Source: Protea cynaroides
Lineage: Eukaryota; Streptophyta; Magnoliopsida; Proteales; Proteaceae
Assembly (NCBI GenBank): GCA_028583415.1
Contig: CM053269.1
Span: forward strand, 34,600,254 to 34,664,253
DNA: 64,000 nucleotides
Direction of reading: 5' to 3'
Below are positions 52,601 through 62,845 of this stretch, piece by piece. The notes under the pieces are model-generated. The model saw only the letters and a program-made list of their open reading frames with translations. It searched no databases and was not told where the DNA came from. Each line of letters begins with the position of its first letter. Position 1 is the first letter of the stretch. The position numbers were made by a program, and so were the translations under genes.

Positions 52601-53480
52601 TTTTACTCATCAAACAGCATGGTGAGGATGGATAGAGCATTGAGGAATTGGAGTTGGCATATGGAATTCACTAAAAATCATTCATTCTTAGAAAAGATTC
52701 CTTGGACGTCCTCCTCCAAATGATGACAGTAAAATTGTGCCCAAGTTTACTAAAAGCAGCTATTCAGTGCTGGGATCCAATAGCTCATGTATTCAGGTTT
52801 GGTGAAGCTGAATTGTGCCCTACTATTGAAGAATTCAGAGCATGTCTCCTTTATCCACCAAAAAGAAAGATATTTAGACCATCCACTAAGAGAGATTATA
52901 AGCAGAGAATAAGAGACTTCTTCGGCTGGAATGAAGAAGAAGCAAGATTGTTCGTTCAAGACCAGAGATTGAAATTACAATAGATGATAGATACCTATAC
53001 ACAGAAAGAGCCTGAAGATGATGAAACAACAACATGAAGGAGACGAGTCTATCTATATTGCATCATTGCTCGAACATTACTGCAGAGTCAATAAGCTACA
53101 GGATCACCTATCATTATTGATCTCATCGGACATGCAAAGCGTCAAGGAGACATCATACCTACTGTGCTAGCAGAGACTTTGAGGGGACTGGATCTTGCAG
53201 TAAATTTGTCGTTTAGAGAAGTTCAATGGATCATTATACTTGCTTCAAATCTGGTTAGTTGAAAGGTTGGGTCTGGTAGAGGAACTCGGAGCACCAAGTC
53301 TTGACCGTTATCATCTAGTAAAGAGGGCAGATCCTACTGTATATCAAGTTGACACAGATTAGCTGTCATGTCTTAAGCAAATGACCATTTCAAGCATCCA
53401 ATGGAAATGTAGTTGTTGGAATGCAGGGAAAGTTGTCACAAACACTCCAGGTAGTGTAGATGTTCAGATTATGGGTTTGA
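52600..53480 (+). pseudogene. Element C 3' extra ORF, decayed
   Basis: The best part is the open frame 52702-52983: LCPSLLKAAIQCWDP, HVFRFGEAELCPTIEEF and DFFGWNEEEARLF. Further pieces in other frames read IVRTLL-like, then IPTVLAETLRGLDLAV (about 53155-53200). This order is familiar from the extra ORF of Tat/Ogre elements and from plant proteins with a domain of unknown function (I recall DUF7745, not checked). It lies sense to pol, between pol and the 3' LTR. Stops and frame changes make it a pseudogene. Confidence 0.65.
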
Positions 53481-53985
53481 CACACACTTCATTTTATTCA
53501 CCTGCAAGGCTATTCCGTCAATAGGGGCATTGAAAGACATAACAAGAAGGGAACAGGTTTTAAAGCACCTAAAGGATTAAGCCATGACCTGGTCGAGGCT
53601 ATTGCTAGTGGATGGGATAAGCAGACTCTTCAGAGGATTCTTTAGGTTTATCCAGATGTGTTTGAACACTCATTTAGTGTTTTGATCCAGTCATTTCCTT
53701 TAAAGCTATGTAATCAGACAAAGTTTATGACCCAGTGGGAACCATTTCAATTTCTATTTGTCCTCCCAAATTTCATTTAGAGTATGCATGCTAACAAAGT
53801 CATTTGTTTTGAATGTACATGATTTGTGTGATGATGGTTGCTAGTCTTGATGTTATTGTATTTGCCATGTTATATGCATGATTGTTGAGTGGTTTGATGA
53901 TCTTACCTCTTTGAATTTTCGTCTCTCCAATATGAGAGGCAAAAATACGGTTCTCTTATCTTTACCCTCAATTGATACAATCTCG
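53481..53985 (+). other. 3' untranslated part of element C
   Basis: AT-rich, no coding sequence seen. The last 60 bases match the sequence next to the PPT of element B. Confidence 0.6.
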
Positions 53986-54001
53986 GCTAAAGAGGGGTAT
54001 C
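53986..54001 (+). promoter_or_regulatory. PPT of element C
   Basis: GGCTAAAGAGGGGTATC precedes the LTR start TGTAAGCACTCC at 54002. The purine core is AAAGAGGGG (53989-53997). Confidence 0.85.
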
Positions 54002-56346
54002 TGTAAGCACTCCATTTTTGCCATCCCTAGTTGAACAAAGTCTTACTGGAGAGTAGACATAAAAGTGGGAGAAGTAATAGAAAGTTTAGAAAATACAGGG
54101 GAGGCGAGTGAAACTCTCTTAAAAATGACAGTCGATTAGCTCCAGCATGCTCTCTATAATGTTTTGAGAATAACTGAGATGATCTACCATGTCCAGGAGC
54201 TTAAGTGAAACCATATGACAGGTTGGTGAATCCCAATGCATGGTTTGGATTTTGACTGCTACTTCAAGGAGGTTTTTGGTGGGCCTCACAGTAAGGAAAT
54301 GGGTTACAACTTGCATGAATGCGTAGGTTTTGAAAATACCTTTAAAATGAGACCAGAATGTGTGGGAACGTGCATGTAGGCACCCACATTCATGGGAAGG
54401 GTAAGAATGAAAAAGTGATAAATTTTAATCAAGAATCAGAAAGTCTAGCCCAACAAATGTCAAATTAGGGTTTTAGGTCAAGGGTAGCTTAGGACGATCC
54501 CTACCCCTTAGCTCATTTTTTCCTAGGATACAGAAAACTAGATAGGTGTGATGTGAATCGAACCATAGAGCATTTAGGTTCCACATCCTGATATTGAAAG
54601 AATAACATGAATGGATTGAATCCGCATTCTGAACTACGCGGATCCTGATTCTTAGGGCAGCATCCTAAGATACGTAGGCAGTTTGATGAGATTTCCAAAC
54701 ATGATTCCACGCCATGATCTTGAAAGAAGATACACATCAATGATTGAATCCGTATTTCTAAACTACGTGGATCCTGATTCTTAGGGTAGCACCCTAAGAT
54801 ATGTAGGCAGTTTGGAGAGATTCCTAAACACGATTCCATAACCTCTATTTTAAGTCGTACTTGTGGTTCTCTCGGACTGTACGCGCCTATCATGTACCTA
54901 TGGTTTACTAGAACTGTATACCCTTTAGGTTTACTCGAATTTGTACCTGTGGTTCACTAGAACCATACACCCTTTAGGTTTACTCGAATCTGTACCTGTG
55001 GTTTACTAAAACTGTACATCATTTAGGTTCACTTGAATCTGTACCTGTGGTTCACTAGAATTGTATACCCTTTAGGTTCACTCGAATCTGTACCTGTGAT
55101 TCACTAGAACTGTACATCCTTTAGGTTTACTCGAATCTGTACCTGTGGTTCACTAGAACTGTACATCCTTTAGGTTCACTCGAATCTGTTCCTGTGGTTC
55201 ACTAGAACTGTACACGCTTTAGGTTTACTTGAATCTGTACCTGTGGTTTATTCGAACTGTACACCCTTTAGGTTCACTCGAAATTGTACCTGTGGTTCAC
55301 TAGAATTGTACACCCCTTAGGTTCCCTCGAATCTGTACCTGTGGTTTACTAGAACTGTACATCCTTTAGGTTCTCTCGAATCTGTACCTGTGGTTCATTC
55401 AGACTGTACACCCTTAGATTCCAAACCAGTACCTGTGGTTCACTCGGACTGTACACACTTAGGTCCCAAACCGTACCTTGATCCACTTGGGTTGTATGCA
55501 CTTTAGCCTTCTTTAGTCTTCTTTAGGATATCCATATCAATCCATATCCACAACCCAAAAACAACGAACTACGTTGTACCTGATTTTCAGGACCTCTAAA
55601 ATACGTAGGCAACTTGGATGACCTCTCCAAGTATGGTACCATATCTTAGAATCCTTAGGTCCTCCATATCATATCCCGTATCCATTTCATATCCATATTC
55701 ACTTCAATCCACCTTAGGTTATCTCTAGATTTAATCTCAATCATCATCAACCATAAACTTTAACTTGAACAATTGAATCTAAGAAAGCTTAAGCATAAAC
55801 CACATCAATAAACCTTAATCACATTCCGTTTGAACTATGTTATGGACTTGATTTCTAGGATTGGAATATGTAAACAATTTGAGATGTCTGGATGTCTCAG
55901 TTTCAGTCCATCACCGAACTATCTTTGGTTCGATTCACTATATATTACTTTGCTTGTTTATTTATTTTTAGAACATGTTTGGCTAAAGCCTAGGTTAGAA
56001 GAACTTAGTAACTTGACATAAGATCCCCCATGAGCCTTAGTCATCATCCATTGACCATGAACAGTCAGAACAATAGAGTCTAAGGAAAGTAGAATCACAT
56101 AGGAGGTCGATTTTTGAATCGGACAGCTTTGGGTGCGTAACACCTTCCCAAACTGTACCTTAAACACTTATCCATTCTCTAATAGACCAATGCCAATATA
56201 TTGGGTCCAATGAGTCAATAGAAGTCTTTTCTTATGATGAAACCATATTTTTATAGGTCCTAGACCTTAATCTAGGTGGCGACTCCCAAACCATTTTTTT
56301 TCGTCCATGGGAGATGGGAGGATGAGAGATGTACTTTGTCCTCACA
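54002..56346 (+). repeat. 3' LTR of element C, with a 3.26-kb deletion
   Basis: It matches 8452-8809 of the 5' LTR up to GACCAGAAT (54359), then jumps to the block matching 12068-13969. So it is 2345 bp instead of 5518. Hairpin cassettes are at 54631-54685, 54760-54815 and 55566-55617; the 49-bp array is at about 54850-55465. It ends GTCCTCACA. Confidence 0.9.
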
Positions 56347-56351
56347 ATAGG
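56347..56351. repeat. TSD of element C, right copy (ATAGG)
   Basis: Identical to 8447-8451; copia E continues directly after it. Confidence 0.9.
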
Positions 56352-56870
56352 ATGCTGAGTACAGGACCTAGTGTCTTTACGAAGGGCAATAGGTAAATCT
56401 GACTCAGAGGAAAGAATATTTCCAAACTGAAGAATCTCATGTTTAGAAACAGTTTCTGGATCCAAAGCTGACGAAGGGATGTGTGTAGGTGCGTTAATGG
56501 TGGTGGTTCTTCCCTGCTTGAACCTAGTATGGCTGTAGACTTGAAGGTGAGGTGTCTGCAGGAGAATTTCTTCAGCAAAGTGTTTAGGAGAAGGTGATGT
56601 AGGCTTAGGTGAAGGCGCAAGAGAAGGTGATGTAGGCTCCGGTGAAGGCTCAAGAAGAGGTGATGTCGCCCCCTGAAGTGGAAGGGGAGAAGGCATAGGT
56701 GTGATGATAGGCCTATCTTCCTGAAGACTAGGCTCCCCCTGAAGATGGGACGTTGGGTAGTAAGGGAGGTGCTTCAGTGGAACCATGGGATCAGCAACCA
56801 GATGAGCTTCAGTCTGATGTGCTTGTGAACCCTTGAAAGTCTTATTTTTTTGGATAAGTTTGTCACGTCT
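56352..56870 (-). pseudogene. Copia E: Pro/Ser-rich linker before RT
   Basis: The minus-strand frame holds a run of Ser-Pro repeats (SPEPTSPSLAPSPKPTSPSP) followed by LPIALRKDTRSCTQHPI, the usual stretch just before a copia RT. RT itself continues at 8446 on the far side of element C. Within about 150 codons upstream lies the gag zinc knuckle, so protease and integrase are missing. Confidence 0.85.
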
Positions 56871-57692
56871 CTTGGCTTCAAAGTCTACTGGTTTCCCAAG
56901 GAGTTTTCAGCATGTGTCTTTAGTGTGCTAGGGTCTACCACAATGCTCACATTTTATTGTATCTCTAGGTGTAGTAGGGCCCTTAGGAGCTGGAGTAGAT
57001 GTCTGGAGGGCAGACCTATCAAGAACAGAGGGTAATAACATAGTAGCTTTCCTTTGGTCTTCAGGCTGTACCGTAGCATATGCTTGCTCTAGAGTAGGGA
57101 AAGGATCCTTACTTAGGATTTGTGAGCGAATAGGATCAAGCTCAACATTCAATCCTGCTAGAAAGGTATAGACTCTGTATTTTTCTTCTCGTTTCTTAAA
57201 CAGTGTAACATCTTCTTCACACTTGGCATGTATGGAGTCATAAAAGTCAATGGCCTGCTAATGGCTCCTCAACTGAGTATAATATTGAGATACTGTCATC
57301 TCTTTTTGAGTAGTTTTATGAACCTTTTTTTGCAGAGCATAAATTAAGGCATCATTCCCAACCTTGGAATATATATCTTTTGCAGACTTCCAGATCTATG
57401 CAGTAGTATCCAATAAGAGGTATCCCTTGGCTATGGCAAGTTGCATGGAATTAAAGAGATATTGCATTACTAAGGAATTTTTAGCATTCCATTTGTCCAG
57501 ATTAGCTTTAGTAATGGGTTTAGTTTTGGCTCCTGTGAGATACCCAGATAACTCTCGAACAGTGATAGAAAGTTGTGTGGCCCTAGACCACATCAGGTAG
57601 TTACCACCATTGAGTTTTGTGGTATTGGTGGGAATAGTCAGATGTTCCTTCATGTAAAATTCCGTACCAGCAGATGTAATTTCAGAAGACAT
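56870..57692 (-). pseudogene. Copia E gag
   Basis: It starts at ATG 57692 (MSSEITSAG). The copia gag pattern follows: KLNGGNYLMWSRA, ELSGYLTGAK, WNAKNSLVMQYLFNSM, then after a TAG (57396-57398) IWKSAKDIYSKVGN, FLAGLNVELDPIRSQIL, and a zinc knuckle CEHCGRP...H...C (CX2CX4HX4C, about 56895-56935) with a TAG inside and a TGA just after. These stops make it a pseudogene. Confidence 0.9.
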
Positions 57693-58476
57693 TGCAAGCA
57701 CCAAAGGATAGATCGGAGTAGTATACACCGAAACTAAAAAAAAAATTTCAGAATAATAAAACTGCAGCAGGACCCCAATAAAATTACCTCGAACCAATGT
57801 GGTAATATGGATCTCTTTGGGGGTTAAAGAGATGAAACCGAAAACATGTTGCTGTGATGTTGATCTATCCAAAAAAAAATATTCATCGATCTCTGTTGTA
57901 AAGAGAAATCAGAACAAAAAATCTGGGGCACAATATGATCCTAGAAAAAACTTGGAGCTGCTGTTCAACCAATAAGGTAGAACATAAATTGTTGGTGCTA
58001 AAAAAATTAGGATCTCAAACTGATCCATGGCAAACAGCAGTCTTCATATTGATAAATAATCCTGATAAAAAAATTAGATTATGGAGACAAGCTTAAGTAG
58101 GATGTCCATAGGTATAAAGCTACTTGTAGGTAGGCTAGTGGTAGGGTTTGGGAGTAGGTATTTGAGGCAAGGTGTTTGGAGCTAGGAGTAGGTATTTGGG
58201 GCTAGGTGTTTGTGGCTAGGAATAGGTATTTGGGGCTAAGTGTTTGGAGCTAGGAGTAGGTATATGGGGCTGGCAGGGCTGTCAAGGGGAGTGTGGGATG
58301 ACTGGCAGTAACAATGGGTTCAAAAAAAAAAAAAAAAAAAAAAAAAAGAAAAAGAAAAAGAAAAGGAGGTGTGGTAAGGGCTGGGTAGGACTGACAGGAG
58401 GGTTTGAGAGGGTAGAGAGGGATGGCGGTAGGATGTGGAGAGAAGAAGAGAAGAGAAAAAGATCAGGTATCTTACG
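57693..58476 (-). other. Leader of copia E
   Basis: Noncoding leader between PBS and gag. It has a 30-bp-class repeat (TTTGGGGCTAGGTGTTTGG, about 58140-58270) and a poly-A run (58322-58347). The plus-strand Lys-rich frame across the run is chance. Confidence 0.7.
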
Positions 58477-58491
58477 TTAGCTCTGATACCA
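58477..58491 (-). promoter_or_regulatory. PBS of copia E, initiator tRNA-Met type
   Basis: TGGTATCAGAGCTAA on the minus strand, directly next to the LTR. Confidence 0.9.
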
Positions 58492-58702
58492 TGTTGATTA
58501 AGAGAAAGAATAAGTGAGAGTTAATTATTCTCCCACCACCTCACATTTATTTATAAGAAAATAGATTACAATCTAATAGGAGTCCTAGAAAGACTAGGAG
58601 TCTTAGTGAACTTAGGAAAGAAAGAGTCCTAGTTAACAAAGGAAATAAGGAAATAAACAAACATAATGTAAGAGTCCTATATACTAAGGACGACATTCAA
58701 CA
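58492..58702 (-). repeat. 5' LTR of copia E
   Basis: A 211-bp LTR with the 6-bp ends TGTTGA and TCAACA. On the minus strand it begins TGTTGAATGTCG and contains a TATA box TTATAAAT (about 58549-58556). The partner LTR is outside the window, so the outer edge rests on the inverted ends and the usual copia form. Confidence 0.8.
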
Positions 58703-59387
58703 GAAAGAAATTCCAAATTAAAACTAACTATTGTAGTAACAAAAATAATTTAAAGAAAGAAAAAATTAAGAAAAACTAAAAACAAATCATCTTGCTCCAA
58801 GATTGTCCATTGTTGTAGAGCTCCTCTTGATGCTTCCAATTTTCAAACAACTTCCTAAAATAAAGAAAGAGAACAAAATCTTAACTTTTTAAATCCTAAG
58901 ATATAGGGGATTGAAAACTGGGATAAACTCGAAAACAAAAAATAATTATAAGACCATCAACAATTGGGTTTAATAAAATACTACTAGGTTTAATAAAATA
59001 AATCAAGGGTTTGGACTGACCCATCAATCAAACAAAAAATAAAAAATCCCAAAACTATGGTCCATTACAATCTCAACAATTAATTAAAAACTAAAATAAA
59101 TATTACGATGCATTTCCAACACTGCATCTGTCTTTTTCCTCTTAGGGATGGAAAATGGAAGGAAAAAAAATAGGGGCAAAAATACTTACAAGACCACAGC
59201 ATAGTGGATATGAAGGCCTTGAGGGATGTAAATCATTCAGAGACTGGCTCCCGTAAAGGGTAGTTTTGTCAGATTAAGTCCAATTGAATTAGGCTTCAAT
59301 AATGTTATTATACATGGGCAGTTTCGAATATGGAAAAGAAAAAAAAATTTTAAGAGAGAGAGAGAGAGAGAGATCTTAAGGACTAAT
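58703..59387. other. Sequence between copia E and the BTB gene
   Basis: About 700 bases, AT-rich, with no gene recognised. It ends in an AG microsatellite (about 59352-59372). It should contain the promoter of the BTB gene; no clear TATA box was singled out. Confidence 0.6.
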
Positions 59388-59507
59388 AAGGCAGGTAGTC
59401 GCTCTGTCTCATTCTCTCTCTCTCCCCATCTCGTCTTTGTTATCTTCTTCTTCTTTTACTACTGGCCGGGTTCTTGTTCTGCTCCACATAGAGAGAAGAA
59501 TAGAGAG
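59388..59507 (+). other. Probable 5' UTR of the BTB gene
   Basis: CT-rich sequence (CATTCTCTCTCTCTCCCC and CTTCTTCTTCTTTTAC) directly before the start codon, as is common for plant leaders. The transcription start is not defined by the sequence. Confidence 0.5.
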
Positions 59508-60028
59508 ATGGACTATTCTATTTGCAGTCCTGTGTCGCTTATTCTGAGGCATCCAAGGAATTCAATATGTCAAGCATGTTATGATGGAGCCAAAAGCATC
59601 ATCTCTTTCTTCAACAAGTTCCAACACAATAGAGACATTGGGAAGTTTAATTTTTCTGATCTCACTCAATCCAATTCGTATAAGGTTAGCACTGCTTTCA
59701 TGTCTCCCCATAATTTAATTCTAATTTCTGTCTCTGTTGGACTAGAACTACTACTACTTTCATCTCTGCTTAATTCTTCTTATCTTCTGTTTTTTCAAAA
59801 CCACAGGGAATCAATATATGCAAAGGATTCATGGTTTTTCTGTTGGATTTTCAGGGGATCGCTAATGCCTTGAAGTGGGTGGAGGAAATGAAAGAGAGTG
59901 AAGAAGGGTTGAACGAAAAGTTGAAATTCCTTAGTGGATTACTGGCTGTGTTTCAAGATGGAACTCACGCTGACATTCAAGTCAAGCCTGACAATGGATC
60001 CTCTATACTGGCACATAGAGCTATTCGG
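59508..60028 (+). CDS. BTB/POZ domain protein, first two exons (gene continues to the right)
   Basis: Exon 1 is 59508-59684 (59 codons, MDYSICSPV...), intron 1 is 59685-59854 (TATAAG|GTTAGC ... GGATTTTCAG|GGG), and exon 2 is 59855-60028 (58 codons), ending CGG|GTGAGA. All joints are in phase 0. Exon 1 has two Cys pairs (SICSPV and ICQACYDGAK). Exon 2 has a helical part (LKWVEEMKES) and the start of a BTB fold (GTHADIQVKPDNGSSILAHRAI). This order is like Arabidopsis At3g56230-type BTB proteins, which are thought to act as substrate adaptors for CUL3 ubiquitin ligases. The rest of the BTB domain must lie in exons beyond 64000 or beyond intron insertions. No defect is visible in this part. Confidence 0.82.
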
Positions 60029-60537
60029 GTGAGATTTTTTTTCCCTTTCCTTCTCTATTTTTTTATACTCTTTTGACTGGTCCGGCTAAACATCACCATC
60101 CAGTGACAAAAGTTATTGTCGCTGATAGTTTTGATATTTCCAGAGGATTGTTACTATCTCAGTTCATAGTCCAACACTAACAATTAGGAAGGTTTTCTTT
60201 GTTATAATTATATTTATGTTTATGAGATTTATAATAAATTATTTATAAAAATAAATTATGAATTATAAATAATAATCTATTAATATCATTAGACATAAAG
60301 AAGTAATAATAGATTATTACAATAATGATAAACACCTTCTAATTTATTTGTAAATTTTAGATTATATCATTTTATTTTAAATATATATAAGTACCATAAA
60401 TCATACCAAACATCTACATATGTTATAACTTATTATATAATTAATTCTATAATACATACTAAAGAGAGTCGAAAACCACACATTACATGGATAGTTTTGA
60501 TATTTCAAGAGAGGATTGTTAGATGGATGGTTCAAAG

Positions 60538-60900
60538 TAGGGGTGTCAATCGGTTGATCTCTGTCCGTCTCGTTTGTGCCTATCCGGTCCCCATCAATGT
60601 AATACCTTGCACCGTGATTGACATGTTTAACTAATTGATCTTGATTTGCGAGACATTGACTCGTTTATATCGGTTCGATCAGTCTCGGTCCCTAATCGGT
60701 CTTATGTTACTTGGTTTAATTGTCTATTACCGTCCGTAATTGATTATGCCATTCTGTCTTATGCTCGGTTGTGCTATTCAGTTTCACCCTTGACCCATGT
60801 TCAATTATAATTGATCATTATTTATTCTACATTCACAAAATTTAATGTGCGGTTTGCCTTTGTTTTGTTGAACTTCGGTTTGTCTGTCTTGTTGAACTTC

Positions 60901-60953
<53 letters not shown>

Positions 60954-61288
60954 AGTAAAAGTTAAAAACCTATACTTTTAGTATAGAGACAAATGGGAGG
61001 GAAAAAGTGGGAGGGAGAAATTAGAAATGAAAATTATGTCGGTTTATGTCGGGTCGGTCATTAATCGGTTTACGCTAGGTAGGTCTATAATCGGTCTATG
61101 CCGAGTCAGTCTTTAATCGGTTGGTTCAGTCAGGCGACCATCAGGTTACACTTCTGCATCGTGAACGACATGTTTATTAATCGGTCCGATCTAAACCCAA
61201 CACGTTTATTGAACGGTGAGGCTCGGTGCGATTTTTAATATGTCGGCTAGGCTTGGGGGACACGGTGAGCCAGAAATTGACACCCCTA
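60538..61288. mobile_element. hAT-like non-autonomous DNA element
   Basis: A 751-bp element with 13-bp perfect terminal inverted repeats (TAGGGGTGTCAAT at both ends, inward) and the perfect 8-bp TSD GTTCAAAG (60530-60537 and 61289-61296). An 8-bp TSD and such ends fit the hAT superfamily. Near the right end, words of the form TAATCGGT(T/C)TA repeat at least four times (61035-61125), as subterminal repeats do. It holds no transposase frame. A GA microsatellite is inside at 60909-60950. Confidence 0.88.
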
Positions 61289-62532
61289 GTTCAAAGTCAG
61301 ACACTCACTTGGCGACAAGGCTAATTGTCACCTACCGGAGTGACAACTAATTTTTCCCTCTTTAACATCTAGTCATGGTTCAAGGTATCTATATCGGCAT
61401 TTGATCAACCTATTTATATCAGTTTTGGCCCTGGCAGATCCCAACCCCAACTTATTTTAATACTATTTTAATGAGGATTAGATACATCGGTTTTCCCATT
61501 GGTTCTAGAATCGGATCCATTTTGGACATGACCGAAACCGTATCCAATATCTGGATTTAGAACCATGCATCCGGTGGTCGTCATCGTATTGTGGTTCATT
61601 CCCGCAAGCCCAAACGGGTTAAGTGCTAAAATTCAAGATTGAAGCATTGAGAAGCACCAATACACACACTAATAATACAAGGGGTTTTCTACTTAATTTT
61701 GCCCCTTGTCAATGACTATTGACACCAAGGGTCGGTGTCTATCTGATCAACACAAAACACCCTCACTCCAACCATCCTAAATGCCAAAAATACTCCCGTA
61801 TATTGTGATTCTATGATAATCCAATGAGTGCAAAAAAAATCAGTGTCAATAAGACCTTCACACCGGCCGGTGTCATATGGAAAAATCCGTTTATAATGAG
61901 GTTTTAGGTCCAAATTTCAAGAGATCCTACTGCTGCTGGAAATTTTGGGTGTGATCTTTGACATCAGATGGTTGCTTACTAAGCTTAGGTATCCTTTATC
62001 GGTTTTCAGGATATTTGCTTACCCTGATGGCATCCTTCGGATTGTAGCTCCGGTTTTGCCCCATTAAAGATGAATAAATTCTTCTCCCGGCCCACAGGGT
62101 CTCAGTGTCAACAAAAAAAAAAAAAAAATCTTAGGGTTAATTACTAAATGTAATGGGACGGTTCTAGAACAGAGTGACCAATATGAAATTGTTGCAACTG
62201 TAATTAGGATCCGCTTCTGATGCATATTTAATCCTAGTTTAATAATTAAGAGTTATAAGGTTTAGTAAGTATGAACAAAATTAAGGATTATGTTGTTATG
62301 AACTGTTTAAGATGCATAAAATAAAATTTATGTAAGTGCCTAGATCTATTAAGGAATTGAAATCGGACTGGAATCTGGTTTTGGAACTGTTTAGTAAATG
62401 GACCATTCTAGGATATATTGCTCCTTTTTTATCAGAACCAATTAAGAACCGTTCCGATTAACACCCTTCACCCTATGTTTTTAAATTATGGGCTTATCTT
62501 TATATAGGCCCTTAAATGGCTCTCAAGTGATT

Positions 62533-62834
62533 TGTCAGTGAAAGAACAGAGAGGAAATAAGAGAGATAAAGAGGATATAGATAATTCAGATAATTCTCTC
62601 TTATCGTTTCAATATGATTGGGTGCGTGTATTTATAATTATAATTCTGTAACAAACATTGGAAATTTAAATTACATGTACAACAGTTTGGTAGTTACGTA
62701 AGAGATATATGCTGCTGAACTATAGGATCAATTTGAACTTGAGAGGAGAAGAGATGTGTACTTTGAAGAGTCTGTGGTTGTGATTCATCGAACGTTAAGT
62801 TTGAATTTTGAACATTTGAATGTTATGTTTTACA
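62533..62834 (-). repeat. 3' LTR of copia F
   Basis: A 302-bp LTR, on the minus strand TGTAAAACAT...CACTGACA, with a TATA box TTATAAATAC (62628-62636). The PPT TTGAGGGAAA (62835-62844) is directly upstream on the element strand. The edge at 62533 rests on the TG/CA ends only. Confidence 0.75.
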
Positions 62835-62845
62835 TTTCCCTCAAG

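Noticed and set aside
58244..58480. A 78-codon plus-strand frame with a poly-Lys run
   Set aside because: Chance frame across a poly-A run in the leader of copia E.
58492..59120. A longer LTR for copia E ending at CCAACA (59115-59120)
   Set aside because: The shorter form has a longer inverted end (TGTTGA/TCAACA) and starts with the common copia form TGTTGAATGT on the element strand.
61680..62130. A possible SINE or small element ending in poly-A (62113-62129)
   Set aside because: I could not find a clear A/B box or a target-site duplication around it.
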